Positions 17,295-25,173 of a stretch of 64,000 nt of DNA are shown in pieces. The stretch lies in assembly GCF_002743335.1 (NCBI RefSeq), contig NZ_PDZB01000012.1:1-64000 (forward strand). The letters run 5' to 3'. This stretch comes from Sporosarcina sp. P32b (GTDB lineage: Bacteria > Bacillota > Bacilli > Bacillales_A > Planococcaceae). Every line of letters begins with the position of its first letter. Within the stretch, counting starts at the first letter, position 1. Made by a program: the position numbers and the translations under genes. The notes beneath the pieces are model-generated. The model was not told the DNA's origin. It saw nothing but the letters and a program-made list of their open reading frames with translations, and did not search any database.

Positions 17295-17342
17295 AAAAAA
17301 TCGCCAGCGACATGTTCTGTGAACGATGTGCTGGCGATTTTG
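17295..17342 (-). terminator. terminator of the persulfide operon
   Basis: AAAATCGCCAGC pairs with GCTGGCGATTTT around a long loop, with a T-run on the minus strand. It lies directly after the TauE/SafE gene stop. Confidence 0.85.
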
Positions 17343-17347
17343 CTTGA

Positions 17348-18124
17348 TTAGAATATGTCCCACCATATTTTCACAGCGGAGGCCATGATGAGTGTGGCTA
17401 GGATGCTTTGTAGTACTTTGGTGTTTACTTTACGACTAACTTTCACACCAATCGGAGCTGCGATAATACTTGCAACGATCATGACGAGAGCTGGTCCGTA
17501 GGGTACTTGCCCTGTTAAGAGCTTGCCTGACGCTGAGCCGACGGACGACAATAGTGTAATCGCCAGTGATGTAGCGATCGTCACGCGTGTGGGAATTTTT
17601 AGTATTACAAGCATAATCGGTACCATGATGAATGCACCGCCAGCTCCGACAATCCCAGCCGCCAAGCCGACGATAAAGGCTGCACTGGAAGCTACGAAGC
17701 GATTGAATGTAATTTCATCAATCGGCTGATCGTCGAGACCTTTTTTTGGAATAAACATCATAATTGCTGCCATAACGGCTAAAATACCATAGACGACGTT
17801 GACGGTAGCTTCTGAAAGCATACTAGAACCTGCGCCACCGATCACACTGCCAACTAATACACTGATTCCCATATAAAGAACAAGTGGTTTCAAAATTAGA
17901 TTACTCTTTCTATACGCTAAAACTCCGGAAAGTGACGCAAAGAACACTTCCACCGCAGTAATCCCCGATACTTCATGTGGCGTAAACGCAGTAAACCCAA
18001 GTAGTGCAGGAATAAATAACAACATTGGATATTTGACAATCGCGCCCCCGATTCCCATCATTCCGGAAAGGAACGAGCCGACGAGTCCAATGAGGAAGAT
18101 CGTAATAATAAATGGAATAGTCAT
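17348..18124 (-). CDS. TauE/SafE (TSUP) family sulfite/anion exporter
   Basis: This 258-residue protein has about eight membrane segments and the TSUP repeats, including G-S-F-L-S-G-M-M-G-I-G-G-A near the N-terminus and its counterpart G-L-A-A-G-I-V-G-A-G-G-A-F-I in the second half. It is the last gene of a cst-like operon. In that setting it most likely exports sulfite produced by the persulfide dioxygenase, as proposed for the TauE linked to CstR operons. The terminator at 17295-17342 closes the transcript. Confidence 0.88.
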   Translation of the reverse strand: MTIPFIITIFLIGLVGSFLSGMMGIGGAIVKYPMLLFIPALLGFTAFTPHEVSGITAVEVFFASLSGVLAYRKSNLILKPLVLYMGISVLVGSVIGGAGSSMLSEATVNVVYGILAVMAAIMMFIPKKGLDDQPIDEITFNRFVASSAAFIVGLAAGIVGAGGAFIMVPIMLVILKIPTRVTIATSLAITLLSSVGSASGKLLTGQVPYGPALVMIVASIIAAPIGVKVSRKVNTKVLQSILATLIMASAVKIWWDIF

Positions 18125-18181
18125 GATGTTCTCCCTTCTTCCTGATGAAAGAGGGAGACAGCTATTCCCTCTATCCTAAGT

Positions 18182-18409
18182 TTACCCTTTTTGGATCCAA
18201 AATTTAAAGACATCGGACTCTTGTTGCTGGTCTTTTATTTCATGATTACCAGAAGCCGCCCATGCTGTCAGGTCGGATACCGATCCTTTATCTGTCGTAT
18301 GAATCTCCAGAACATCTCCTGTTTGCATATCCTTCATTGCTTTCTTTGCACGTACGATCGGCATTGGACATGCCAGGCCTTTTGCGTCTAAAAATGTTGT
18401 TGAACTCAT
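18182..18409 (-). CDS. TusA-family sulfurtransferase
   Basis: This 75-residue TusA-fold protein has the conserved C-P-M-P motif ([10 protein letters not shown]) carrying the sulfur-accepting cysteine (Cys14). It probably carries persulfide sulfur between the rhodanese-containing proteins of this operon. It lies between the rhodanese-dioxygenase gene and the TauE gene on the same strand with short gaps. A second TusA domain, close in sequence, is fused to a rhodanese in the same operon. Confidence 0.92.
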   Translation of the reverse strand: MSSTTFLDAKGLACPMPIVRAKKAMKDMQTGDVLEIHTTDKGSVSDLTAWAASGNHEIKDQQQESDVFKFWIQKG

Positions 18410-18466
18410 ATTTATCTTCTCCTTTTAATGTGGGTTATTGTTTTACAGCTGATTTAAAATAACTAT

Positions 18467-19588
18467 TTACCGTACCGCACAGCGATTCGGGCCAATCTCC
18501 ATCTCACGTTGTGTTTCTTCGTCAGGTTGGATTTTCCCCATATTCATTTGACGTATTTCCTGATACGCGTTCGGTTGGGGAGGCAAGTTCCCTGTGACTA
18601 ATTCTCTGAACTCTTTTTCATCTTCAATGTTCAAGCCATGGTTTTGCTTATACAACACACCGAGCTTTTCCGACACGCTACCATCTTCATTCAACTCATC
18701 GATAATCATGAAGTGTGCCGGTAAAACCGTTAGTTCTCCTGACAATTCCTTGTAACGACTATACAAAGACTCACGTAAGTCGCCCACCCAATCTTCTGCC
18801 AAACCTGCTAAATCTGGTCGTCCAATCGAATCAATGAACAAAATATCGCCGGTCATTAAATAGCTATCATCGACAATAAATGAAGTCGAACCAATGGTGT
18901 GTCCTGGCGAATAAAGTGCCTGAATATCAATTTTAGTATCGCCTATTTGAATCGATGTATCGCCTTCTAATGCAGCATATTCAAATATGACCTCTACCGC
19001 ATCTTTTGGCGGTAGCCAGTACGTCGCTCCTGTCGCTAGTGCAATCTGGCGACCACCTGAAATATGATCCGCATGCAAGTGTGTGTCGAGTACATTTGTG
19101 ATCTTCACACCGCGTTCCGTAGCAAAGTCCATGAACACATCTGTCATCCGCGTCGCGTCAATGATTGCCGCTTCTCCGCCTGATATGACCATATAAGAAA
19201 GGCACCCTTTACCAAGACGAACGAATTGATAAAGCTCGCCACCCGATTTTAAATCAGCAATCTTCACCGGCTCCAAATACTCGCTCCATGCTTTCATGCC
19301 ACCTGAAAGATAACCTACTGAATAGCCTTCTTCTTCAAGGATTTCTGCCACCATGACGGACGAACCTTCTTTTGCACAGACCACTAGGATCTCTTCATCT
19401 TTTGGCAATTGATCTTCAATTTCTTCAATACCATCCAATAAATCAAAGTACGGCACATTCAAATGGCGCACTTGCTCTCCTTCGATTTTCCAATCTTCAA
19501 ATGCAGTTTCATTTCGAACATCCAAAATGAATAATGACTCTTTCGCAATAACGCGCTTGGCTACTTCACTTGATTGAATGATTCTCAT
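18467..19588 (-). CDS. rhodanese-persulfide dioxygenase fusion (CstB-like)
   Basis: This 373-residue protein combines an N-terminal rhodanese domain (about 1-105), with catalytic Cys71 in V-V-C-A-K-E-G-S-S, and a C-terminal metallo-beta-lactamase fold persulfide dioxygenase. The latter has the non-heme iron ligands T-H-L-H-A-D-H (His170, His172, Asp174, His175), followed by S-P-G-H-T and the D-x-L-F-I-D motif. It should oxidise low-molecular-weight persulfides to sulfite, with the rhodanese moving sulfane sulfur. In S. aureus CstB the dioxygenase comes first and the rhodanese last, so the order here is reversed. Its start overlaps the stop of the upstream TusA-rhodanese gene by four bases. 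Confidence 0.92.
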   Translation of the reverse strand: MRIIQSSEVAKRVIAKESLFILDVRNETAFEDWKIEGEQVRHLNVPYFDLLDGIEEIEDQLPKDEEILVVCAKEGSSVMVAEILEEEGYSVGYLSGGMKAWSEYLEPVKIADLKSGGELYQFVRLGKGCLSYMVISGGEAAIIDATRMTDVFMDFATERGVKITNVLDTHLHADHISGGRQIALATGATYWLPPKDAVEVIFEYAALEGDTSIQIGDTKIDIQALYSPGHTIGSTSFIVDDSYLMTGDILFIDSIGRPDLAGLAEDWVGDLRESLYSRYKELSGELTVLPAHFMIIDELNEDGSVSEKLGVLYKQNHGLNIEDEKEFRELVTGNLPPQPNAYQEIRQMNMGKIQPDEETQREMEIGPNRCAVR

Positions 19589-20163
19589 TTATTCATACCC
19601 CCTACCGTATTTTCTATTTCACCATTCCATTTTGACATACCAGGAATTACATTCGTGACATTTTCAAATCCCTTTGCTACTAGTTTTCGACACGCCATAT
19701 CACTGCGGTTACCTGTTCGGCATACTACAAAGAACTTCTTGTCTTTACTCAAGTCCGCCATACGTTCATCCAGTTGGCCAAGAGGGATAGATAAGGCTCC
19801 AGGTATATGAGCAAATGCATACTCAGCTTCTTCACGAACATCTACTAGCACAGTATCAGGGTGTTGCAGTTGGGCTAACAACTCATTATTATCGACTGTA
19901 ACTGGATATTCTTTTTGTGACTGATCTTCTTGACCCGCTTTTCGTACGAAGTGGCTCCATACGTCGGCTTCTTTCACATTACCGACGTATTGATGCCCCA
20001 CACTTTCCGCCCATGCTTGTAAATCTGCAGTAGTACCTGAATCTGTCGACTGGACTTCGAGCACTTGACCATCTTCCATCTCTTTCATCATCTTTCTCGT
20101 CTTCACAATCGGCATCGGACAAGCAAGGCCTTTTGCATCTAACACGTTATCTGACTGAATCAT
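19585..20163 (-). CDS. TusA-rhodanese fusion sulfurtransferase (CstA-like)
   Basis: This 192-residue protein has an N-terminal TusA domain (Cys15 in L-A-C-P-M-P) joined to a C-terminal rhodanese domain with active-site V-V-C-R-T-G-N-R. It likely takes sulfane sulfur from persulfides and passes it on, the role of CstA in S. aureus, where a DsrE domain is also fused; here DsrE is a separate gene just upstream. The ATG at 20161-20163 was chosen because AGGAGG lies six bases before it. A CstR-type operator (20176-20191) lies immediately upstream. Confidence 0.9.
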   Translation of the reverse strand: MIQSDNVLDAKGLACPMPIVKTRKMMKEMEDGQVLEVQSTDSGTTADLQAWAESVGHQYVGNVKEADVWSHFVRKAGQEDQSQKEYPVTVDNNELLAQLQHPDTVLVDVREEAEYAFAHIPGALSIPLGQLDERMADLSKDKKFFVVCRTGNRSDMACRKLVAKGFENVTNVIPGMSKWNGEIENTVGGMNK

Positions 20164-20175
20164 TGTACTCCTCCT

Positions 20176-20191
20176 ATACACCATGGGGTAT
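20176..20191. promoter_or_regulatory. putative CstR operator 3
   Basis: ATACACCATGGGGTAT matches the ATAC-C...GG-GTAT half-sites of the two other operators in this operon. It lies between the DsrE gene and the TusA-rhodanese gene, overlapping the region before the latter's ribosome binding site. Confidence 0.55.
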
Positions 20192-20208
20192 TTATTTATA
20201 TAAAAAAA

Positions 20209-20688
20209 TTAAATAAACAAGTTCACTTGACCGTCTTGCGCCTCACCTAAGTAAGCCGCTACACCGCCATACTCGACTTCTTGTAGAAGCTCACCTTCAT
20301 TCAGTCCTAGCAAATCCATTGTCATCGTACAGGCAATTAATCGCACGTCCTGCTCTATTGCCATATCAATCAATTGTGGTAATGTCATCGCGTTATGCTT
20401 TTTCATTACTTGCTTGATCATCTTAGGACCCATTCCTGCAAAGTTCATTTGGGATAACCCCATTTTATCTGCCCCACGCGGCATCATTTTCCCGAATGCC
20501 TTTTCAATAAAGCTCTTATTACTTTTAATCGGTTCGTCTTTGCGCAATGCATTCAATCCCCAGAATGTATGAAAAATTGTTACTTCATGATCATACGCTG
20601 CTGCACCGTTCGCGATAATATAAGCCGCCATCGCCTTATCATAATCTCCACTAAATAATACAATCGTTGTTTTCTTTTGCTCTGTCAT
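20209..20688 (-). CDS. DsrE/DsrF-like sulfur relay protein
   Basis: This 159-residue protein belongs to the DsrE/DsrF/DsrH-like family (DsrE2 type). It begins with a beta strand and G-D-Y-D-K-A motif, contains H-T-F-W-G-L near position 40, and has a candidate sulfur-carrying cysteine in L-I-A-C-T-M-T-M near position 119. In the cst-like setting it should pass persulfide sulfur between TusA and rhodanese partners. It follows cstR, with a CstR-type operator in the gap. Confidence 0.9.
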   Translation of the reverse strand: MTEQKKTTIVLFSGDYDKAMAAYIIANGAAAYDHEVTIFHTFWGLNALRKDEPIKSNKSFIEKAFGKMMPRGADKMGLSQMNFAGMGPKMIKQVMKKHNAMTLPQLIDMAIEQDVRLIACTMTMDLLGLNEGELLQEVEYGGVAAYLGEAQDGQVNLFI

Positions 20689-20726
20689 GTTCTCGACCCT
20701 TTCTATTTGAAAAATCCTTTCACCGA

Positions 20727-20742
20727 ATACCTATGGGGGTAT
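20727..20742. promoter_or_regulatory. putative CstR operator 2
   Basis: ATACCTATGGGGGTAT is an imperfect palindrome of the CsoR/CstR operator type. It lies between cstR and the DsrE gene and would control the enzyme genes separately from the regulator. Confidence 0.75.
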
Positions 20743-20779
20743 ATTATATGTTATAAAAAAAAGAGTCAAGTGATGTTGC

Positions 20780-21043
20780 TCATCGACTCTTTACTAGAAG
20801 ATCTACCGCTTCACTAATGATGGATTCATGTGTACGCTCATCTGCTTCATCTAAGTTTTCAATACAGGCAATCAAATTGGAGCTCACGATTACACCAATT
20901 GTACGGTCAATAGCAGAACGACTGGCCGATAATTGCGTGATCACTTCTTTACAGTCCTTGCCCTCTTCCATCATACGCAAGACACCTTTGATTTGACCCT
21001 CGAGACGTTTTAATCGATTTTTGACTTTATCATCGTATTCCAT
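20780..21043 (-). CDS. cstR: CsoR-family persulfide-sensing repressor
   Basis: This 87-residue all-helical CsoR/RcnR-family repressor has exactly two cysteines, Cys31 (G-K-D-C-K-E) and Cys60 (L-I-A-C-I-E). These are the positions of the two reactive cysteines of S. aureus CstR. The histidine that CsoR uses to bind copper, four residues before the second Cys, is Asn56 here, which argues for persulfide rather than Cu(I) sensing. I chose the ATG at 21041-21043, nine bases after AAGGAGG, over the longer frame. It heads a sulfur-detoxification operon with operators at 21077, 20727 and 20176. Confidence 0.9.
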   Translation of the reverse strand: MEYDDKVKNRLKRLEGQIKGVLRMMEEGKDCKEVITQLSASRSAIDRTIGVIVSSNLIACIENLDEADERTHESIISEAVDLLVKSR

Positions 21044-21076
21044 ATCGCTCAACCTCCTTACTGTTAGCTTTATATT

Positions 21077-21092
21077 ATACCCCCTGAGGTAT
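21077..21092. promoter_or_regulatory. putative CstR operator 1
   Basis: ATACCCCCTGAGGTAT is an imperfect palindrome of the CsoR/CstR type just upstream of cstR, next to a TATTAT stretch that could be its -10 box. It suggests autoregulation. Confidence 0.75.
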
Positions 21093-21330
21093 AATGTCAA
21101 CCAATTGATTTGTATGTCGTCAGTACGATTCTATCTTTGACAATAGGACCAGTCAACTTCCAGAAATGTTTCCTGGCAAAACTTGCTCATTCGACATAAT
21201 TCTAGTATGATGAATAATTTCCCGAAATGTGTTATACTAGTTCTAGTAAGCTATTGTACGCACTTTCCGTCTGATTTTAATGACAAATTACGACAGACTA
21301 AATTCCATACTACTGAAGGAGTTGATTCGA

Positions 21331-21552
21331 TTGGCATTCCCACGAAAAGATCGTCCAGTTTCTGATTTTGTAGCATCACGGTATGTAGACGAAGTCATAT
21401 CTTTCAACCGTAATGAACATGAAGTTTCCGGAACTATACACAAGATTCTCGAAAACTCCGTCATTGTGAAGATTTCTGAAGAAGACGCAGAAAATATTGG
21501 AGCAGCTTCCAACATGACTGTCGTTGCACACAAAAATTACACAGTTCAATAA
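21331..21552 (+). CDS. DUF2187-like small protein
   Basis: This 73-residue protein resembles the DUF2187 (YkvS-like) family: a small beta-rich protein with V-I-S-F-N-R-N-E-H-E-V-S-G-T-I and an E-N-S-V-I-V-K-I segment. I start it at TTG 21331, nine bases after GAAGGAG, because the similarity begins at A-F-P-R-K and no site precedes the longer frame at 21280. Function is unknown. It has its own terminator at 21566-21595. Confidence 0.7.
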   Translation: MAFPRKDRPVSDFVASRYVDEVISFNRNEHEVSGTIHKILENSVIVKISEEDAENIGAASNMTVVAHKNYTVQ

Positions 21553-21565
21553 TTGTTTGTTCGAT

Positions 21566-21595
21566 GCCTTGCAGATTAATGCAAGGCTATTTTTT
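21566..21595 (+). terminator. intrinsic terminator
   Basis: GCCTTGC pairs with GCAAGGC, followed by a T-run. It lies downstream of the DUF2187-like gene and directly upstream of the LysR remnant. Confidence 0.85.
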
Positions 21596-21602
21596 CACAT
21601 AA

Positions 21603-22316
21603 AAACCAGTCACAGCCGCAGGTCATTCACTAAAAAAACGTATATTGGAGATGATTGATTTGATTAATCATACAAATATAGATTTAACGCAAACAACCTC
21701 ACTAAAAGGGACTTTACGTATTGGCGCTTCGCCAGTTATTTCGCAAGCTATTTTACCCGACGTACTCACTCGGCTACACGCGAAGTATCCCGACATGCGA
21801 CTCGAACTAACAACTGCCCCTTCTTCTGACATTGCGCGATTACTAAAAAACCATAAGGTGGACGTTGGTTGCAGTGAACTTGACAACCTACCATCGTCTG
21901 AAGCATTTATGCAAGACGAACTAGTACTTCTTGCTTCTTCTACGCATCCACTTGCACGTAAGAGAAGCTCGTCCATCCTAGATTTGCAAAATACACATTG
22001 GATTTTACCTGATACGGAAGATCCTAGCCGTCTATTAATTGATCAATCGCTTAAACAGTATGGAGTACAAGTACAGCCTACTATTATGAGCTCGCCGGAA
22101 AGTATCAAACAAGCCGTTCTTAGTGGGCTAGGCATCGCTATTATGTCGCGCCACAGTTGCAAACAGGAACTCGCAAAAGGTGATCTAACCATACTCGATT
22201 ATAGAGTTGCGCCAATCAAACGTGCTTTTTATACAGGAACCCGCTCTAAGACGAATGAAGTACAAGCATTCCTCAGCGAACTCAAAGCCTATTGCCGTCT
22301 ATGGCAAGTCAACTAG
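21603..22316 (+). pseudogene. LysR-family regulator lacking its DNA-binding domain
   Basis: The frame codes for the linker helix and the complete substrate-binding domain of a LysR-type regulator (G-T-L-R-I-G-A-S-P near the start, then both lobes), but no winged-helix domain. Reading upstream of the first start-like codon (TTG 21645), the frame continues as P-V-T-A-A-G-H-S-L-K-K-R-I-L-E-M, which matches the end of a LysR helix-turn-helix domain, until a TAA at 21600-21602. About 55-60 N-terminal residues are therefore missing, and a terminator of the preceding gene abuts the break. I read it as a 5'-truncated pseudogene; a ligand-binding-only protein is the less likely alternative. It converges on the DMT gene with an 18-base overlap. 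Confidence 0.75.
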
Positions 22317-23186
22317 CCCTCTTCTAAACTCTCGTTTGCTACGCCAGTTCACAAGGAATATTCCTAGACTGATGAGCATGCCTCCTAAAATCAATGACAT
22401 GGATAACTTCTCATCCAACAGAACCCATCCCGACAATGTCCCGAAGAATGGTGCCAAAAACAAAAACGCGCTCGTTCTCTCGGGATTTCCTGTCTGCAAT
22501 AAATAAAACCAAATAGAAAACTGTACAATGGATGCGGCAATCGCAAGCCATCCTAAAATCGCCAATGACAATGGATTCGCTATGAAAAACGGTTCTTCGA
22601 GTACAAAACTCGCTATAAATAAGATCAATCCACCAAATAGCATTTGATATGCAGTCATCACCCACGTATCAAAACGATGGCCATGTACTTTGACGAGCAA
22701 TGTCGCACAAGCCCATGCTACTGCAGATAAAACCCCTAACACCGTACCAATCTTCCAGTTTAAATGACCGCCCATTGTAATGAATACCCCAAACAAACCA
22801 CAAATAACGCCAACCCATTGTTGCAAGCGGTAATGAATTTTCAATACTAGCGTCCCGATGACAACGACAAGCAACGGATTTGTAAATGTTAAAATAGATG
22901 TTTCACCTGACGTGATCGTACGAAGTGCCATAAATATACATCCCATGACGGCAGCTGTCTGCAATGAACCAATCAGCACAAGCAACTTCCACTCTCCAAA
23001 TGTTTTCGGATGTGGCTTTTTTAATATCTTTACTACCACTGCCATGATGACGCCTGCAATCGTAAACCGCATTGCCACTAGCAACAGCGGTGAAGAATAT
23101 TCCAATCCAATTTTCCCAATAGCAAATGACGAGCCCATTAAAGCGGTCGTAATAACGACTAATATGCCGAATAAAAATTTATTCAT
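22299..23186 (-). CDS. EamA-family (DMT) transporter
   Basis: This 295-residue protein has ten predicted membrane segments and two EamA repeats, each beginning with a motif like G-S-S-F-A-I-G-K and ending in a hydrophobic P/G-rich helix. Such proteins are mostly metabolite or drug exporters; the substrate is unknown. Its start overlaps the stop of the upstream LysR gene by four bases, so the two are co-transcribed and the LysR protein probably controls it. Confidence 0.88.
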   Translation of the reverse strand: MNKFLFGILVVITTALMGSSFAIGKIGLEYSSPLLLVAMRFTIAGVIMAVVVKILKKPHPKTFGEWKLLVLIGSLQTAAVMGCIFMALRTITSGETSILTFTNPLLVVVIGTLVLKIHYRLQQWVGVICGLFGVFITMGGHLNWKIGTVLGVLSAVAWACATLLVKVHGHRFDTWVMTAYQMLFGGLILFIASFVLEEPFFIANPLSLAILGWLAIAASIVQFSIWFYLLQTGNPERTSAFLFLAPFFGTLSGWVLLDEKLSMSLILGGMLISLGIFLVNWRSKREFRRGLVDLP

Positions 23187-24100
23187 TCAGTTTCCCCTTC
23201 CTCTTTCGACTTTACAGAGAGGGCACGCCGCATTTGCATACTATCGATCAACACCTCAATAGCTGGTGGCATATAACGCTTTTCCAAATAAGTTAGATAC
23301 ACTGTACGGGCTAACGTCTTTGAATTGGTTGTTTTAATGACAATGGTCGGATCAGGCCCGTGCGCAAAATACTTTTGTGGAATAATCGAAATTCCAATAT
23401 TCTCCCGTACAAGTTCTACAATCGTTTCAAAACGCTCTACTTCGTAACATATATTCATTCGCACGCCTTCTTCGGCAAACGCAGCAAAAATATCTTGTCT
23501 CGTTTGCAACCCAACACTAGTGACAATGAATGCCTCATCTTCTAAGTCGGCTAGCGTAATGGAATCCTTGCCCGCCAGGCGATGTTCAGGATGCATGACA
23601 ACTGCTAATTGCTCTTGGTACAAAGGTATTGAGACAATATCCGAAGCTTCTATAAATTGATTGGTTAAACAGACATGGACAGCGTACTGACGGAGCGCTC
23701 GCTCAACATCCCCACGGCCTAATACTTCTATTAACTTCACATGCATCGATGGAAACTCCTGGCGATAGGCAAGTAATATAGAAGGAAGCCAATTTTTCAC
23801 CGATTCAATCATCCCGATCTGCACACTTCCACTGCCTGTCCACTTCACTTCTTTAATCTCTTGCTGTAAAATATCCGCCTCATGGAGAATATGTAGTGCA
23901 CGCTCATAAATTACGCTACCCGATTCCGTGAGTTGGACACGTTTAGTCGTTCGTTCGAGTAACTGAAATCCGACTTCTACCTCCAAGTTCTTGATCGCTT
24001 TGCTGAGCGAAGGCTGCGAAAGGTGAAGTTTTTTAGCCGCTTCAGAAAAGCTGGATTGTTGCACCACCATGACAAAATACTGCAATTGCTTAAATTCCAT
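23183..24100 (-). CDS. LysR-family transcriptional regulator
   Basis: This 305-residue LysR-type regulator has an N-terminal winged helix-turn-helix (S-F-S-E-A-A-K-K-L-H-L-S-Q-P-S-L-S-K) and a C-terminal substrate-binding domain starting near residue 90. It is co-transcribed with an EamA exporter and divergent from hutG-gltS, so it may regulate either or both. The 113-base divergent region contains TGCATGCATGAAT and other palindromic stretches that could be LysR sites. It lies near a headless LysR remnant from a different subfamily. Confidence 0.9.
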   Translation of the reverse strand: MEFKQLQYFVMVVQQSSFSEAAKKLHLSQPSLSKAIKNLEVEVGFQLLERTTKRVQLTESGSVIYERALHILHEADILQQEIKEVKWTGSGSVQIGMIESVKNWLPSILLAYRQEFPSMHVKLIEVLGRGDVERALRQYAVHVCLTNQFIEASDIVSIPLYQEQLAVVMHPEHRLAGKDSITLADLEDEAFIVTSVGLQTRQDIFAAFAEEGVRMNICYEVERFETIVELVRENIGISIIPQKYFAHGPDPTIVIKTTNSKTLARTVYLTYLEKRYMPPAIEVLIDSMQMRRALSVKSKEEGETE

Positions 24101-24213
24101 TCATCTCACCTCCACTTATAGCCTGCATGCATGAATATATGAAAAACATGTATTAGAATTAATAAGTACAAACCAGTATAGTTAGAATATCACGTTGGAA
24201 AGGGTGAAGTATA

Positions 24214-25173
24214 TTGTTAATTCCATCAAATGAAAAATACTGGTCAGGTCGTACTGATAGCGAGACTGACAGAGCTGCATTCCGAATGCATCAAATCATC
24301 CAATTTTCCGAATTAAAAGAAAGCGCTACCAATAAAACTTGTACCCTCATCGGATTTTCTTCAGAAGAAGGTGTACGTCGAAATAACGGCAGACTCGGTG
24401 CTGCAGAAGGACCGAATGCCTTACGTAACGAACTAGCGAAACTACCTTGGCGTTTGCCTGCTGATCGTCAACTAGTTGATGTAGGTACTGTCGTATGTGA
24501 GCAAGGTCAGCTAGAACAAGCGCAAGCTGAATTAGGCACAGTCGTTCAAAAGAGCCTTCTCCATCATACGAAGCCCGTTATTTTAGGCGGCGGACATGAA
24601 ACCGCTTACGGTCATTATACAGGAGTTCGAGATTTCCTTGGCCCTGACGCAAAACTCGGTGTCATAAATATTGATGCGCACTTCGATTTGCGTGGCTACG
24701 ATGAACAACCTTCTTCAGGCACGATGTTTAAGCAGATGCTCGACGCCGATCCGCATGTTGACTACCTCGTGCTAGGTATTCAAGAATTTGGCAACACGGA
24801 CGCATTATTTGCAGAAGCCGATGCAAAAGGCGTGACATATGTCACAGAACAAGAAATTTCGACAAGTCCTTTAGACGATACATTACAAAAAATACAGTTA
24901 TTCATTGATAAACAGGATGCTATTTTGTTAACATTGTGCTCGGATGTCCTGAACTCTGCGTATGCACCAGGTGTAAGTGCGCCTTCTCCCTTCGGATTGG
25001 ATCCGTTGATAGTACGCTCTTTCATTCAGACTGTTGCATCACATAAGAAAACCCTTTCATTCGACATTTCCGAAATAAATCCGTCACTTGATCATCATAA
25101 TCAAACGGTTAAGCTGGGGGCCTATCTTACAAATGAAGCAATCTTTGCATTGCTGGGAGGTCGAATCATATGA
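24214..25173 (+). CDS. hutG: formimidoylglutamase
   Basis: This 319-residue ureohydrolase (arginase family) hydrolyses N-formimidoyl-L-glutamate to glutamate and formamide in histidine degradation. Motifs are G-G-G-H-E-T, N-I-D-A-H-F-D and L-C-S-D-V-L-N-S-A-Y-A-P-G-V-S-A-P. The Cys in place of the first Asp of the third motif also occurs in the S. aureus-type HutG as I remember it, so it looks subfamily-typical. It starts at TTG 24214 after AAAGGGTGA. No other hut gene is in the window. The stop overlaps the gltS start (ATGA), implying that the glutamate formed and glutamate transport are linked. Confidence 0.85.
   Translation: MLIPSNEKYWSGRTDSETDRAAFRMHQIIQFSELKESATNKTCTLIGFSSEEGVRRNNGRLGAAEGPNALRNELAKLPWRLPADRQLVDVGTVVCEQGQLEQAQAELGTVVQKSLLHHTKPVILGGGHETAYGHYTGVRDFLGPDAKLGVINIDAHFDLRGYDEQPSSGTMFKQMLDADPHVDYLVLGIQEFGNTDALFAEADAKGVTYVTEQEISTSPLDDTLQKIQLFIDKQDAILLTLCSDVLNSAYAPGVSAPSPFGLDPLIVRSFIQTVASHKKTLSFDISEINPSLDHHNQTVKLGAYLTNEAIFALLGGRII

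Noticed and set aside
20780-21043. Copper-sensing CsoR assignment for the regulator
   Set aside because: The copper-binding histidine is Asn56 and the neighbours are sulfur-transfer enzymes rather than a copper ATPase, so CstR fits better.
24930-24990. Cys in place of the first Asp of the metal-binding D-x-D motif of hutG
   Set aside because: The same C-x-D pattern occurs in the S. aureus-type HutG as I recall it, so it is a subfamily trait and not a lost active site.
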